Origin: Pelomonas sp. Root1217
Lineage (GTDB): Bacteria; Pseudomonadota; Gammaproteobacteria; Burkholderiales; Burkholderiaceae_C
Reading direction: 5' to 3'
NCBI RefSeq assembly: GCF_001425705.1
Contig: NZ_LMDC01000012.1
Location: forward strand, 189,402 to 253,401
DNA length: 64,000 nt
In this document: one piece after another, positions 8,398-16,523 of the stretch
Layout of the letters: each line of letters starts with the position of its first letter
Position numbering within the stretch: position 1 is the stretch's first letter
The notes under the pieces: model-generated
What the model saw: the letters and a program-made list of their open reading frames with translations, nothing else
Database searches by the model: none
Told to the model about the DNA's origin: nothing
Position numbers and translations under genes: made by a program

Positions 8398-8996
8398 GGC
8401 GTCTCTCCTTGAGGATTGGGGGCGTTCAAAGGCCTGCTCAGGAACGGCGAGTTCGCCAACGCAAACCGCCAGGGTCGGTCGGCCGCCCGCGTGATGCCGA
8501 TGCGTACGCCGCATGCGACCTCTGCGGGCGCGGTGGGCGCAAGCCATTCAAACGGCGGCGCATCCAGGCGCCTGCCGTCGTGCGACCCGTCGATGCCAAG
8601 CGCCGCGCTCACCCGGCCCGGGCCCGAAGCCAGCAGGCGCAAGCACGCGGTGTGCCGGCGCTCCTGCATCTGCGCGATGCCATAGGTCGGTTGCAGGGCC
8701 CGGATCAACACGGCTGCACCCTGGCCCGTGCCGCGGCAGACGACGTTCAGGCACCAGTGCAGGCCATAGCTCAGATAGACATAGGCATGGCCCGCGGGAC
8801 CGAACATGCTGCGGTTGCGGGCGGTGGGCCCGCGAAAGCCGTGCGACGCGGGGTCGTCGACGTCGTAGGCCTCGGTTTCCACGATGACGCCGCCGACGCC
8901 ATCGACCAGCAGCGTCCAGCCGATGAGCTGGCGGGCAAGGGCCATGGGGGCGGTGTCGAAGTCGGGTGTCATCACGCAGGTCTGGGCAAGGGGCAT
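8370..8996 (-). CDS. mpg: DNA-3-methyladenine glycosylase (Mpg/AAG family)
   Basis: A 208-residue protein with the AAG fold signatures ALARQLIGWTLLVDG, IVETEAYDVDDPASHGFRGPT (Glu-Thr-Glu-Ala-Tyr with the catalytic Glu), NRSMFGPAGHAYVYLSYG and LNVVC, then LLASGPGRVSAALGI near the C-terminus. The enzyme excises alkylated purines by base flipping. The start at 8996 is preferred (AAGGCC upstream), and ATG 8972 also fits the family length. The 3' end overlaps the convergent hypothetical gene. Confidence 0.93.
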   Translation of the reverse strand: MPLAQTCVMTPDFDTAPMALARQLIGWTLLVDGVGGVIVETEAYDVDDPASHGFRGPTARNRSMFGPAGHAYVYLSYGLHWCLNVVCRGTGQGAAVLIRALQPTYGIAQMQERRHTACLRLLASGPGRVSAALGIDGSHDGRRLDAPPFEWLAPTAPAEVACGVRIGITRAADRPWRFALANSPFLSRPLNAPNPQGETPQRRSSVSK

Positions 8997-9070
8997 GCGC
9001 GGCCTTGTCGGCATGCACCTACATGGCAAGAGGCTGGGCGCCGGCCCGGGCAGTTTCGCCGCTGACAACA

Positions 9071-9991
9071 ATGGTTGTCGCCATGACTCGCGTGACTTCT
9101 CACACTGCCGAGCCTGCCACCAGCTGGTGGGCATTGGCGAAAGAATCGGTGTCGGCCTGGATCGACGACTACGCACCCAGCATGGGCGCGGCACTGTCCT
9201 ACTACACGGTGTTCTCACTGGCGCCGCTGCTGGTCATCGTCGTGTCGGTGGCCGGGTTGGTGTTCGGCGAGGAGGCCGTTCGCGGCGAGCTCTTCGGCCA
9301 GGTTGCCGGTCTGATGGGGGCGGAGGCCGCCAAGGGCATCCAGACCCTGCTGGCCGCTGCCAGCAAACCCAGCACGGGGGCCTTGGGCACCGTCGTCGGT
9401 GCCGGGGTGCTGCTGATCGGCGCCACCACGGTGTTCGGCGAACTGCAGGACGCGCTGGACCGCATCTGGCAGGCTCCGGCGCGGGCAAAAACCAGCGGTT
9501 GGTGGGCGCTCGTGCGCGCACGGCTGCTGTCCTTCGGCATGGTGCTGGGCCTGGCCTTCCTGCTGGTCGTGTCCCTGGTGGTCAGCGCTGCCATCGCGGC
9601 GCTGGGCAAATGGTGGGGCGGCTGGTTCGGTGGCTGGGAAGTCCTGGCCCAGGCCCTGAACGTCGTCGTCGGTTTTGTCTTGACCACGGCCGTGTTTGCG
9701 CTGATCTACAAGGTCATGCCGCGGGTCAAGGTCGGCTGGGGCGACGTCTGGATCGGCGCCGCGGTCACCGCGCTGCTCTTCAGCGTGGGGCGCTTCCTGA
9801 TCGGCCTGTACATCGGCAAGACCGGCGTGGCCAGCGGCTTTGGCGCGGCCGGCTCGGTCGCCGTGGTGTTCGTGTGGGTCTACTACTCGGCGCAGATCTT
9901 CCTGGTGGGCGCCGAATTCACCTGGGTCTACGCACGCCGCCTCGGTTCATGGCGGGGCAGGCCGGAGGTGGACCGCCGGGCGCCAGCGTGA
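9071..9991 (+). CDS. YihY/BrkB family inner-membrane protein
   Basis: A 306-residue protein with about six membrane helices. It carries the family signatures DDYAPSMGAALSYYTVFSLAP near the N-terminus and FGAAGSVAVVFVWVYYSAQIFLVGAEFTWVYA near the C-terminus. The function of the family is not settled, and older annotation as ribonuclease BN is wrong. Starts at 9071 (MVVAMTR) and 9083 are both possible; neither has a good ribosome-binding site. The gene diverges from mpg with only about 75 bases between them. Confidence 0.92.
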   Translation: MVVAMTRVTSHTAEPATSWWALAKESVSAWIDDYAPSMGAALSYYTVFSLAPLLVIVVSVAGLVFGEEAVRGELFGQVAGLMGAEAAKGIQTLLAAASKPSTGALGTVVGAGVLLIGATTVFGELQDALDRIWQAPARAKTSGWWALVRARLLSFGMVLGLAFLLVVSLVVSAAIAALGKWWGGWFGGWEVLAQALNVVVGFVLTTAVFALIYKVMPRVKVGWGDVWIGAAVTALLFSVGRFLIGLYIGKTGVASGFGAAGSVAVVFVWVYYSAQIFLVGAEFTWVYARRLGSWRGRPEVDRRAPA

Positions 9992-10088
9992 AGGCATCAT
10001 GGGGACTTCAGATCTCCAAGGTCGAACGGACAGTCATCGGGTGTCTCAGATGTATTTGTAGGAATGATTAGGCGGCAGCGGCTGCGAT

Positions 10089-10640
10089 TCACGCGGGCTC
10101 GGTGGCCGGCGCTGGTTCTTGACCCTGATCGGTTGGCATGACGCGGACTCGGCTGGGTTCTGCAAGTGCCTTGAGCTGATCCAAACCGCTTGCGCCTGGC
10201 AACGCCGGGCACAGGTCAGCGAGCCCGTGACGGGCCTGCCGCAACGCGGCGTCGATGGCCGCGCCGACGTACTGGGTTTGCCCCTCAACTTCCAGGCGGC
10301 GAAGCTCGCTCAAGCTGGCGTTTTCATCGCGGCGCAGCAGGTCAAGCTCAGCGTTCTTGCGAGCTGACTGCCTCTGCAGGTAGGCGTCCAGCGTCTGTGT
10401 CGGCGCACCTGTCCAGAATCGCAGCCAAGCCCGTGCCTCAGCCGCCGCAGCAACAAAGCCTTGGCGCAGCGCTGGGTCGTCCAGGTGGGGCTGCAAAGCC
10501 GCATCCATGGCAATAGGCTCAGCCTTTGCCTTCGCAAAGTTTGAGGCAAGCGCGTTGTTCTGCTTGATGATGAGGTTGACTGCTGCAACCGCGTCTCTGA
10601 TGCCTTCTTCAAGTCCGTCGGCCAATGGCGTAGGAACCAT
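10089..10640 (-). CDS. Hypothetical helical protein
   Basis: About 183 residues from ATG 10640 (MVPTPLADGLEEGIRDA). The chain is almost all predicted helix, with heptad-like stretches around QRQSARKNAELDLLRRDENASLSELRRLE (about 85-115), and ends in a Pro/Ala/Glu tail. There is no signal peptide or known domain that I recognise. The region is a little poorer in GC than its neighbours, and a 200-base spacer without recognisable signals lies upstream. It might be a small acquired gene. Confidence 0.55.
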   Translation of the reverse strand: MVPTPLADGLEEGIRDAVAAVNLIIKQNNALASNFAKAKAEPIAMDAALQPHLDDPALRQGFVAAAAEARAWLRFWTGAPTQTLDAYLQRQSARKNAELDLLRRDENASLSELRRLEVEGQTQYVGAAIDAALRQARHGLADLCPALPGASGLDQLKALAEPSRVRVMPTDQGQEPAPATEPA

Positions 10641-10841
10641 GGCCGTTGGTCCCGTCACGGAGCAGTGACGACTCATTTGAGTTGCTGGCAAGCTACGTCC
10701 TCCTCTCTGATCTACGCATCCTGCATGCCAGGCGTTCGCAACTTTGGCATTTGTGTTGACCGAACGTCGAGGCGTCGGTTCGAAACATTGACCTCCAGTT
10801 CGACACTTTGTTATCAACTACCTCCCACAACAGGCCTCTCG

Positions 10842-11297
10842 ATGGACAACCCCAGCGTCACCCTGATCCAGCGTCAGGGCTATCAGTTCGAACACCATTA
10901 CGCACCGGAGATTGCCGTGCTGCTGTCGGACGAGCCGGCGCCTTTCGGCACCGGGCTGGGGCCCGACCCGGTCGAGCTGCTGGCCTCGGCCATCGGCAAT
11001 TGCCTCTCCGCGTCGCTGTGGTTTGCCTGCCAAAAGTACAAGGACGACCCGTCGCCGCTGCGCACCGAGGTCAAGGCGACCGTCGGCAGGAACGAGCGCG
11101 GCCGCAACCGCGTGCAGGGGCTGGCGGTTGACCTGCACTTGGGTAAGCCGGCGGCGGAGCTTGCGCATATCCAGCGCGTGCTCGACACCTTCGAGGATTT
11201 CTGCACCGTCACGCAAAGCGTGGCGCCCGCGATCCCAGTGACGCTGCGAGTGCTGGACAGCACCGGAGCTGTTCTGAAGCCGGCCGCGGTCGTCTGA
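10842..11297 (+). CDS. OsmC family protein
   Basis: A 151-residue protein beginning MDNPSVTLIQRQGYQFEHHY. It has GPDPVELLASAIGNCLSASLWFAC, the OsmC/Ohr helix bearing the first peroxidatic Cys region, and DFCTVTQSVAPAIPVTLRV with a second cysteine near the C-terminus. The two-cysteine layout fits thiol peroxidase-like OsmC proteins. The start is at 10842 because upstream in-frame sequence has no similarity or Shine-Dalgarno. It is a single gene facing the minus-strand ABC operon. Confidence 0.87.
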   Translation: MDNPSVTLIQRQGYQFEHHYAPEIAVLLSDEPAPFGTGLGPDPVELLASAIGNCLSASLWFACQKYKDDPSPLRTEVKATVGRNERGRNRVQGLAVDLHLGKPAAELAHIQRVLDTFEDFCTVTQSVAPAIPVTLRVLDSTGAVLKPAAVV

Positions 11298-11360
11298 TCT
11301 TTTGCGGGCCGAGCGCCGGGCCGTCGCGCTGGCCAGCCCGCGTTGGCGACGCGATTCAGC

Positions 11361-12137
11361 TCAAGCGGGCATTTCCAGGCCGAGTTCCTTCAGGATCGCC
11401 TCGCGCAGCGCATCCATTTCCGGGCTGATCAATCGCCTCGGGTGCGGCATGTCCAGCTCGAAGCGGGCCTGGATGCGCGTGGGCCGCGGCGACAGCACGA
11501 GGATGCGGTCGGCCATGTAGAGGGCCTCGTCGACGTCGTGGGTGATGAGCAGCACCGTGTGCTTTTCTTCGGCCAGAATGCGCAGCAGCTCGTTGCGCAT
11601 GCGCAGGTTCATCAGCGCATCCAGCGCCGAGAAAGGTTCGTCCAGATAGAGGATCTCGGGCTTGACGATGAAGGCCCGCGCCAGCTCCACGCGCTTGAGC
11701 ATGCCGCCCGACAGCTCGTGCGGATAGGCGCCCTCGAAGCCCTTGAGCCCGACCATGGCGGCGTAGTGGTCGGCCAGCTTGACGCGCTCGGCATCGACGC
11801 CATGCTCCTGGCCGGTCAAGCCGAACATCAGGTTCTGCTGCACCGTCAGCCAGGGGAAGACCGAGCCGTATTGCGAGATGACGATGCCCTGCGGGCTGGG
11901 GCCGGGATGGGGCTGGCCGTCGATCAGCAGCGAGCCGCCGTCGGTCTTTTCGAAGCCCGCGAGGATGTTCATCAACGTCGACTTGCCGCAGCCGGACGGG
12001 CCGACGATGGCGACGAACTCGCCCTCGGCGACGTCGAAGTCCACGCCCTGGATGACGGGCAGCTGGCCGCCCTTGGCGGACTTGAAGCTCTTCGTCAGGC
12101 CATTGACAGCGATCTTGGGAGTCTTGTTATCGGACAT
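11361..12137 (-). CDS. ABC transporter ATP-binding protein (NrtD/SsuB/TauB family)
   Basis: A 258-residue ATPase with Walker A GPSGCGKSTLM, the signature ELSGGMLKRVELARAF, Walker B ILYLDEPFSALD and the H-loop LLITHDVDEAL. It is the motor subunit of the importer whose permease lies directly upstream (the permease end overlaps this start by 11 bases). The family imports nitrate, alkanesulfonates, taurine, thiamine precursors or similar small solutes. It is the last gene of a five-gene overlapping operon with SCO1-like and cupredoxin-like proteins, which suggests a copper-linked solute. Confidence 0.93.
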   Translation of the reverse strand: MSDNKTPKIAVNGLTKSFKSAKGGQLPVIQGVDFDVAEGEFVAIVGPSGCGKSTLMNILAGFEKTDGGSLLIDGQPHPGPSPQGIVISQYGSVFPWLTVQQNLMFGLTGQEHGVDAERVKLADHYAAMVGLKGFEGAYPHELSGGMLKRVELARAFIVKPEILYLDEPFSALDALMNLRMRNELLRILAEEKHTVLLITHDVDEALYMADRILVLSPRPTRIQARFELDMPHPRRLISPEMDALREAILKELGLEMPA

Positions 12138-12888
12138 AGCGCCAACGGACAGTCTTGAGTTTTTCGAGCAGGCGGGTCGCGCCGTCCAGCATCAGGCCGA
12201 TGACGCCGATGAGGATCATGCTGGCGATGACGAGGTCATAGCGGTTGCCGGCATTGCGCGAATCCATGATGAGATAGCCCAGGCCCGAGCGCAGCGCGAT
12301 CATCTCGGCCGCCACGACGACCAGCCACGCCACGCCGATGCCGATGCGCATGCCGATGATGATTTCCGGCAGCACGGCCGGGATGACGACGCGGCGGAAC
12401 ATCACCGCGCGCGACACGCCGAAGTTGGTGGCCGCGCGCAGGTAGCGCCGGTCGATGGTGTGCACGCCCGAGGTCGTCTGCACGATCAGCGGGAACACCG
12501 ACGAGATGAAGATCAGGAAGATGGGCGAGATGTCGCCGACGCCGAACCACAGGATGGCCAGCGGGATCCAGGCGATCGGCGAGATCGGCCGCAGCATCTG
12601 GAAGATCGGGTTGAAGGTGCGGTAGGCCGCGTCCACCCAGCCCATCCACAGGCCGAGCGGGATGCCAACGAGCATGGCCAGGCCGAAGCCGATGCCCACG
12701 CGCATCAGCGACGCGGTGATGTGCTCCCACAGCGTGCCGTCCTGGGCCAGCTCCAGCGTGCCGGTGACGACGGCCCAGGGTGTCGGGAAGATGGGGCTCT
12801 CGGTGTAGACGACGATGCCCCACCAGGCCGCGATGACCAGGGCAATGACCGCCAGCGGCGGCAGGATTCGATTCAGGCGCAGGTTCAC
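12127..12888 (-). CDS. ABC transporter permease (NrtB/SsuC/TauC family)
   Basis: A 253-residue permease with about six membrane helices and the BPD_transp_1 EAA-type loop (LPEIIIGMRIGIGVAWLVVVAAEMI). I chose GTG 12888 because AAGGAGG sits 5 bases upstream, inside the end of the cupredoxin-like gene, whose TGA overlaps this GTG (GTGA). The longer frame from 12933 would overlap that gene by about 50 bases. Translational coupling to the upstream gene is therefore likely. Confidence 0.92.
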   Translation of the reverse strand: MNLRLNRILPPLAVIALVIAAWWGIVVYTESPIFPTPWAVVTGTLELAQDGTLWEHITASLMRVGIGFGLAMLVGIPLGLWMGWVDAAYRTFNPIFQMLRPISPIAWIPLAILWFGVGDISPIFLIFISSVFPLIVQTTSGVHTIDRRYLRAATNFGVSRAVMFRRVVIPAVLPEIIIGMRIGIGVAWLVVVAAEMIALRSGLGYLIMDSRNAGNRYDLVIASMILIGVIGLMLDGATRLLEKLKTVRWRYVR

Positions 12889-13319
12889 CGCCCCTCCTTC
12901 CAGTGGTTCTTCATGAGGCGTTGCCAGCGCCATTGCAATGCTGGCCAGCCGCGCGCTGGCGTTGGCGCGACGACGACGGCCATCTGGCCGCTGGCATGTG
13001 CGCTGCACGCGAAGCTATAGATCGATGCGACCTCGAAGGGCAGGCGAAAACTCTGCCCCGGCATGATGAGCACGGGGCCGAACTGCTGCGGCACCTCGTC
13101 GCGGTTGCGCAGCAGCAGCACGTCGTTCAGGCCGAGGGTCAGGTCAATGCGCTCCGGCAGGATCTCGACCTTGTCACCGGCCATGCGGCGCGCATAGGTG
13201 CCGGGCGGGATCTCGAACAGCTCGTCGCGCGTGGCCAGCTCGATGGGTGCCAGCGCCGCCCAGGCCACCAGGGCTACCGGCAGCGTGACCGGCAGGAGCC
13301 AGAGCCAGCGCTTTCTCAC
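12885..13319 (-). CDS. Membrane-anchored cupredoxin-like protein
   Basis: A 144-residue protein with one N-terminal membrane helix or uncleaved signal (about 5-26) and a beta-rich domain. The C-terminal part has SFACSAHASGQM: Cys-x2-His-x4-Met, the spacing of the last three ligands of a type-1 copper site. The strand that usually supplies the first His reads LLLRNRDEVPQQFG, with Gln where His is expected, so a classical blue-copper site may be incomplete. The start overlaps the SCO gene stop by 4 bases and the end overlaps the permease start. It is probably periplasm-facing. The cupredoxin assignment rests on motif reading only. Confidence 0.68.
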   Translation of the reverse strand: MRKRWLWLLPVTLPVALVAWAALAPIELATRDELFEIPPGTYARRMAGDKVEILPERIDLTLGLNDVLLLRNRDEVPQQFGPVLIMPGQSFRLPFEVASIYSFACSAHASGQMAVVVAPTPARGWPALQWRWQRLMKNHWKEGR

Positions 13320-13888
13320 TTCGAAGCCAAGAGCAGCTTGAGGTCGTGCACGAAGTCCTTGGCCTCATGGCCGTAGGGCATCATGGCCCGCAGCTTGCCG
13401 GCGCGGTCGATCAGCCAGACCGACGTGGAGTGGTTCATGCCGTAGGCATTGGGCTGCGCAGAAGCGATCTTCTCGGCGACCACGCCGTAGCGCTTGCGCA
13501 TCGCGGCCAGCTTGTCCGGTGCCTCGGTGCCACCGATGAAGGTCGGGTCGAAGGCGGCCAGGTATTGGCGGATGCGCGGGATGTCGTCGCGCGCCGGATC
13601 CACCGTCACGTAGACGACCTGCACATCCGCGGCGTCTGCGCCGAGCTGCTTGCGCGTTTGTGCAAGCGTGGCCAGCGTCGTCGGGCAGACCTCGGGACAG
13701 TGGGTGAAGCCGAACACCAGCAGCACCAGCTTGCCCTTGAAGCGCGCGAGGTTGAGGTCGGCGCCATCGCTGCCCTTGAGCGCGAACTCGGGCGCTGCCT
13801 GGGCGGGCTCGAAGACGCCGGCCTTCAGCGTCGGCGCAGCCTGCGCCGTCAAAGGCAGCGCGGCCCATAACAGGGCGCGGCGTTTCAT
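13316..13888 (-). CDS. SCO1/SenC family copper/redox protein
   Basis: A 190-residue protein with a cleavable signal (ALLWAALPLTAQA) and a thioredoxin-like SCO domain. FGFTHCPEVCPTTLATLA holds the CxxxC copper pair, YVTVDPARDD follows, and MNHSTSVWLIDRAG carries the conserved His ligand. SCO proteins deliver copper to, or reduce, CuA-type sites in the periplasm. Both ends overlap neighbours by 4 bases (substrate-binding protein upstream, cupredoxin-like downstream), so it is embedded in an ABC importer operon rather than in a cytochrome oxidase operon. Confidence 0.93.
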   Translation of the reverse strand: MKRRALLWAALPLTAQAAPTLKAGVFEPAQAAPEFALKGSDGADLNLARFKGKLVLLVFGFTHCPEVCPTTLATLAQTRKQLGADAADVQVVYVTVDPARDDIPRIRQYLAAFDPTFIGGTEAPDKLAAMRKRYGVVAEKIASAQPNAYGMNHSTSVWLIDRAGKLRAMMPYGHEAKDFVHDLKLLLASK

Positions 13889-14925
13889 ATCGGGATGGGC
13901 GCGGCCTTGGCCGCCTTGACGAAGCTGTCGTCCACGTATTTCTCGTAGGCCACCGGGGCCTTGAGCGTGCCGGCCTCGATGGACAGCTGCATCAGGTCGT
14001 CGAACTCGGCGCGGATCATGCGCAGGTCGCCATAGGTCACGCGGTCCGTCGGGTTCTCCATCACGAAGCGCAGGATGTTGGGGTCCTGGTTGAAGAACTT
14101 GCGGCCGGCGGCGATCTGGATGGCCTTCTCGCGGTTGGCGGCCTGCAGGTCCAGCCAGTTGCCAGCGCCCTGCACGTGGTTCACCAGGTCCTGCACCAGC
14201 GGCCGGCTTTCCTTGATCAGTTCCTCGCGCACCGTCAGCACGCAGCAGATGTAGTTGCGCCACTCGTCGCGCGTCATGCGCAGCGGCCGCGCATAGCCGG
14301 CGCGCTGGGCCGAGGCACCGAAGGGTTCGCCGGTGCAATACGCGTCCACTGCCTTGGCGTACAGCGCCGCCGGCATGTCGGGCGGCGGCATCTCGATGAT
14401 CTGGATGTCCTTGGGCGTCATGCCCTCCTGGGCCAACATCTTGCGCAGGAACAGGAAATCCACCGCGAAGCGGCTGGGGATGGCGATGCGCTTGCCGCTC
14501 AAGTCCTTGAACTTCTTGTAGGGCGAATCGGTGCGCACCATGATGACGGCGCCCGAGCGGTGGCCCAGCGAGACGATCTTGACGGGGATCTTCTTGTCCG
14601 CCAGGTCCATGACCAGCGGCGCCAGCATGTAGGCCGCCTGGATGCGGCCGGTCATCAGCGATTCCTTGATCTCGGGCCAGCCGTTGTACTTGCTGTACTC
14701 GAACTGGAAGGCGGAGCTCCCGGATGCCTTGTTGGACGCCAGGCGCGCCGAGCAGGCCACGGGCAGCGTCAAGTTGCAGGTGACGGGCAGGCCACCGACG
14801 ATCAACGGGCCGGAGGCGGCCGCCACGGGCGGGCTCAGCGTCGGCAGCGCCGACGCCAGCGCGCCGCGCAGCAATTGCCGGCGATCGAGGCCGGCGCGGA
14901 GGATTTCAGGCAATTCGTGAGTCAT
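13885..14925 (-). CDS. ABC transporter substrate-binding protein (NrtA/SsuA family)
   Basis: A 346-residue protein with a Tat-like leader (LDRRQLLRGALASALP) and a periplasmic binding fold. Typical NrtA/CmpA elements are FQFEYSKYNGWPEIKESLMTGRIQAAYMLAP (split here as a pattern), LSGKRIAIPSRF and YCTGEPFG. Cysteines are frequent (VTCNLTLPVACS, NYICCVL), which is unusual for nitrate or sulfonate binders. The start is at ATG 14925; the frame extends to a TTG at 14949. It is the first gene of the five-gene operon that ends at 11361, and the ligand is unknown. Confidence 0.88.
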   Translation of the reverse strand: MTHELPEILRAGLDRRQLLRGALASALPTLSPPVAAASGPLIVGGLPVTCNLTLPVACSARLASNKASGSSAFQFEYSKYNGWPEIKESLMTGRIQAAYMLAPLVMDLADKKIPVKIVSLGHRSGAVIMVRTDSPYKKFKDLSGKRIAIPSRFAVDFLFLRKMLAQEGMTPKDIQIIEMPPPDMPAALYAKAVDAYCTGEPFGASAQRAGYARPLRMTRDEWRNYICCVLTVREELIKESRPLVQDLVNHVQGAGNWLDLQAANREKAIQIAAGRKFFNQDPNILRFVMENPTDRVTYGDLRMIRAEFDDLMQLSIEAGTLKAPVAYEKYVDDSFVKAAKAAPIPI

Positions 14926-15011
14926 GTCCAGGGCGCATGACTTTGCCAACTTCTAGGGGGCTGTCCATGCGGGATGACCGAATTGTGCCTACGTACCTAC
15001 TTTGAAACTGC

Positions 15012-15045
15012 ACCGCCGCCAGGCCTTGCGGCGGCTGGCGGCGGT
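15012..15045 (-). terminator. Hairpin downstream of the glutamate dehydrogenase gene
   Basis: A perfect 11-bp stem ACCGCCGCCAG / CTGGCGGCGGT encloses a 12-base loop and lies 24 bases past the stop of the minus-strand dehydrogenase gene. There is no clear T-run, so termination may be weak or protein-assisted. Confidence 0.5.
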
Positions 15046-15068
15046 TGGCAGGGAGGGCCGGTGCTGGA

Positions 15069-16340
15069 TTACGGGTAAAGCCCACGCTCCTCACGCGCCT
15101 GCAGCACCCGGGTGCAGGCCACCGTGAAGGCGGCGGTGCGCAGCGTGATCTTGTGCAGCTCGCTGGTTTCCCAGATGTGCTTGAAGGCGCCGATCATGAT
15201 CTTGTCCAGGCGGACATTGATCTCGTCCTCGGTCCAGAAGAAGGACGAGAAGTCCTGCACCCACTCGAAGTAGGACACCGTCACGCCACCGGCGTTGGCG
15301 ATCACGTCGGGCACGACAACGATGCCGCGGTCGGCCAGCACGGCCTCGCCGTCGGGCGTGGTCGGGCCGTTGGCGCCTTCCAGCACCAGGCGGGTGCGGA
15401 TGCGCTGGGCGCGCTCAGCGGTGATCTGGCCTTCCAGCGCGGCCGGGATCAGCACGTCGCTCTGCACGTCCCAGAAGTTCTCGTCGGCGATCTTGTCGGC
15501 ACCGGCGAAGCCCGCCACGCCCTTGTACGCGGCCACATGGTCGAGCAGGCTCTGCATGTCAAAGCCGTTCTCGTTCAGGATGGTGCCGGTGTGGTCCTGC
15601 ACGCAGACGACCTTCGCGCCGTTGGCGGCAAACAGCTTGGCGGCAATGGAGCCGACGTTGCCGAAGCCCTGCACGGCGATGCGGGCGCCTTCCAGCGGCT
15701 GGCCCAGGCGGCGCATCGCTTCGCGGCCAACGACGAACACACCGCGGCCGGTGGCGGCCACGCGGCCGAGCGAGCCACCCAGCTCGATGGGCTTGCCGGT
15801 GACGACGCCGGTCGCCGTGGCGCCGGTGTTCATCGAGTAGGTGTCCATCATCCAGGCCATGATCTGGCCGTTGGTGTTGACGTCCGGTGCCGGGATGTCC
15901 TGCTGCGGGCCGATGATGATGCCGATCTCGCTGGTGTAGCGGCGCGTCATCTTTTCCAGCTCCTTGAGGCTGAGCAGCTTGGGGTCGACGCGGATGCCGC
16001 CCTTGGCGCCGCCATAGGGCAGGTTCACCGCGGCGTTCTTGATCGTCATCCAGGCCGATAGGGCCATCACTTCTTCCAGCGTCACGTCGGGGTGGTAGCG
16101 CACGCCGCCCTTGCCCGGGCCGCGCGTCAGGCTGTGCTGCACGCGGTAGCCCTCGAAGTGGGCGATGCTGCCGTTGTCCATCTCGATGGGGATGTCGACG
16201 ATCAGGGCGCGCTTGGGACGGCGCAGCGTCTCGACCCAGCGGGCCAAGCTGCCGAGATAGGGCTCGACCGCATCGATCTGCGACAGATAGGTTCCCCACG
16301 GACTGTTTCGCGTCGGCGAAACAAAGGACAGGTTGGGCAT
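15069..16340 (-). CDS. gdhA: Glu/Leu/Phe/Val dehydrogenase, glutamate dehydrogenase type
   Basis: A 423-residue protein. The N-terminal domain holds [40 protein letters not shown] (pattern with the catalytic Lys of PYGGAKGG). The Rossmann domain has [15 protein letters not shown], then [10 protein letters not shown] and [13 protein letters not shown]. The length and motifs fit the hexameric NAD-type bacterial enzyme that interconverts glutamate and 2-oxoglutarate. ATG 16340 has GGAGCG upstream. It could feed or drain the 2-oxoglutarate made by the arabinose pathway further right, but that is only inference. Confidence 0.94.
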   Translation of the reverse strand: MPNLSFVSPTRNSPWGTYLSQIDAVEPYLGSLARWVETLRRPKRALIVDIPIEMDNGSIAHFEGYRVQHSLTRGPGKGGVRYHPDVTLEEVMALSAWMTIKNAAVNLPYGGAKGGIRVDPKLLSLKELEKMTRRYTSEIGIIIGPQQDIPAPDVNTNGQIMAWMMDTYSMNTGATATGVVTGKPIELGGSLGRVAATGRGVFVVGREAMRRLGQPLEGARIAVQGFGNVGSIAAKLFAANGAKVVCVQDHTGTILNENGFDMQSLLDHVAAYKGVAGFAGADKIADENFWDVQSDVLIPAALEGQITAERAQRIRTRLVLEGANGPTTPDGEAVLADRGIVVVPDVIANAGGVTVSYFEWVQDFSSFFWTEDEINVRLDKIMIGAFKHIWETSELHKITLRTAAFTVACTRVLQAREERGLYP

Positions 16341-16523
16341 GAAACGCTCCGTAACTTTGAGTGGGGCGAACGGTAGCGCGAAGCTCCGGTCCCTCGGCAG
16401 AGCTTGTCTAGCCAAGTCCGTATGCGCTCATGCATGCAATGCATGGCATCGGTTTCGGGTGCCGGATTTCACACTTGGCGGGTCGCGGCGGTGGGCGCGC
16501 GGCCGCCCGCATACCATCGCCCG

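Noticed and set aside
12889-12933. ATG 12933 as start of the permease gene
   Set aside because: It would overlap the cupredoxin-like gene by about 50 bases; GTG 12888 has a strong Shine-Dalgarno and the standard GTGA overlap.
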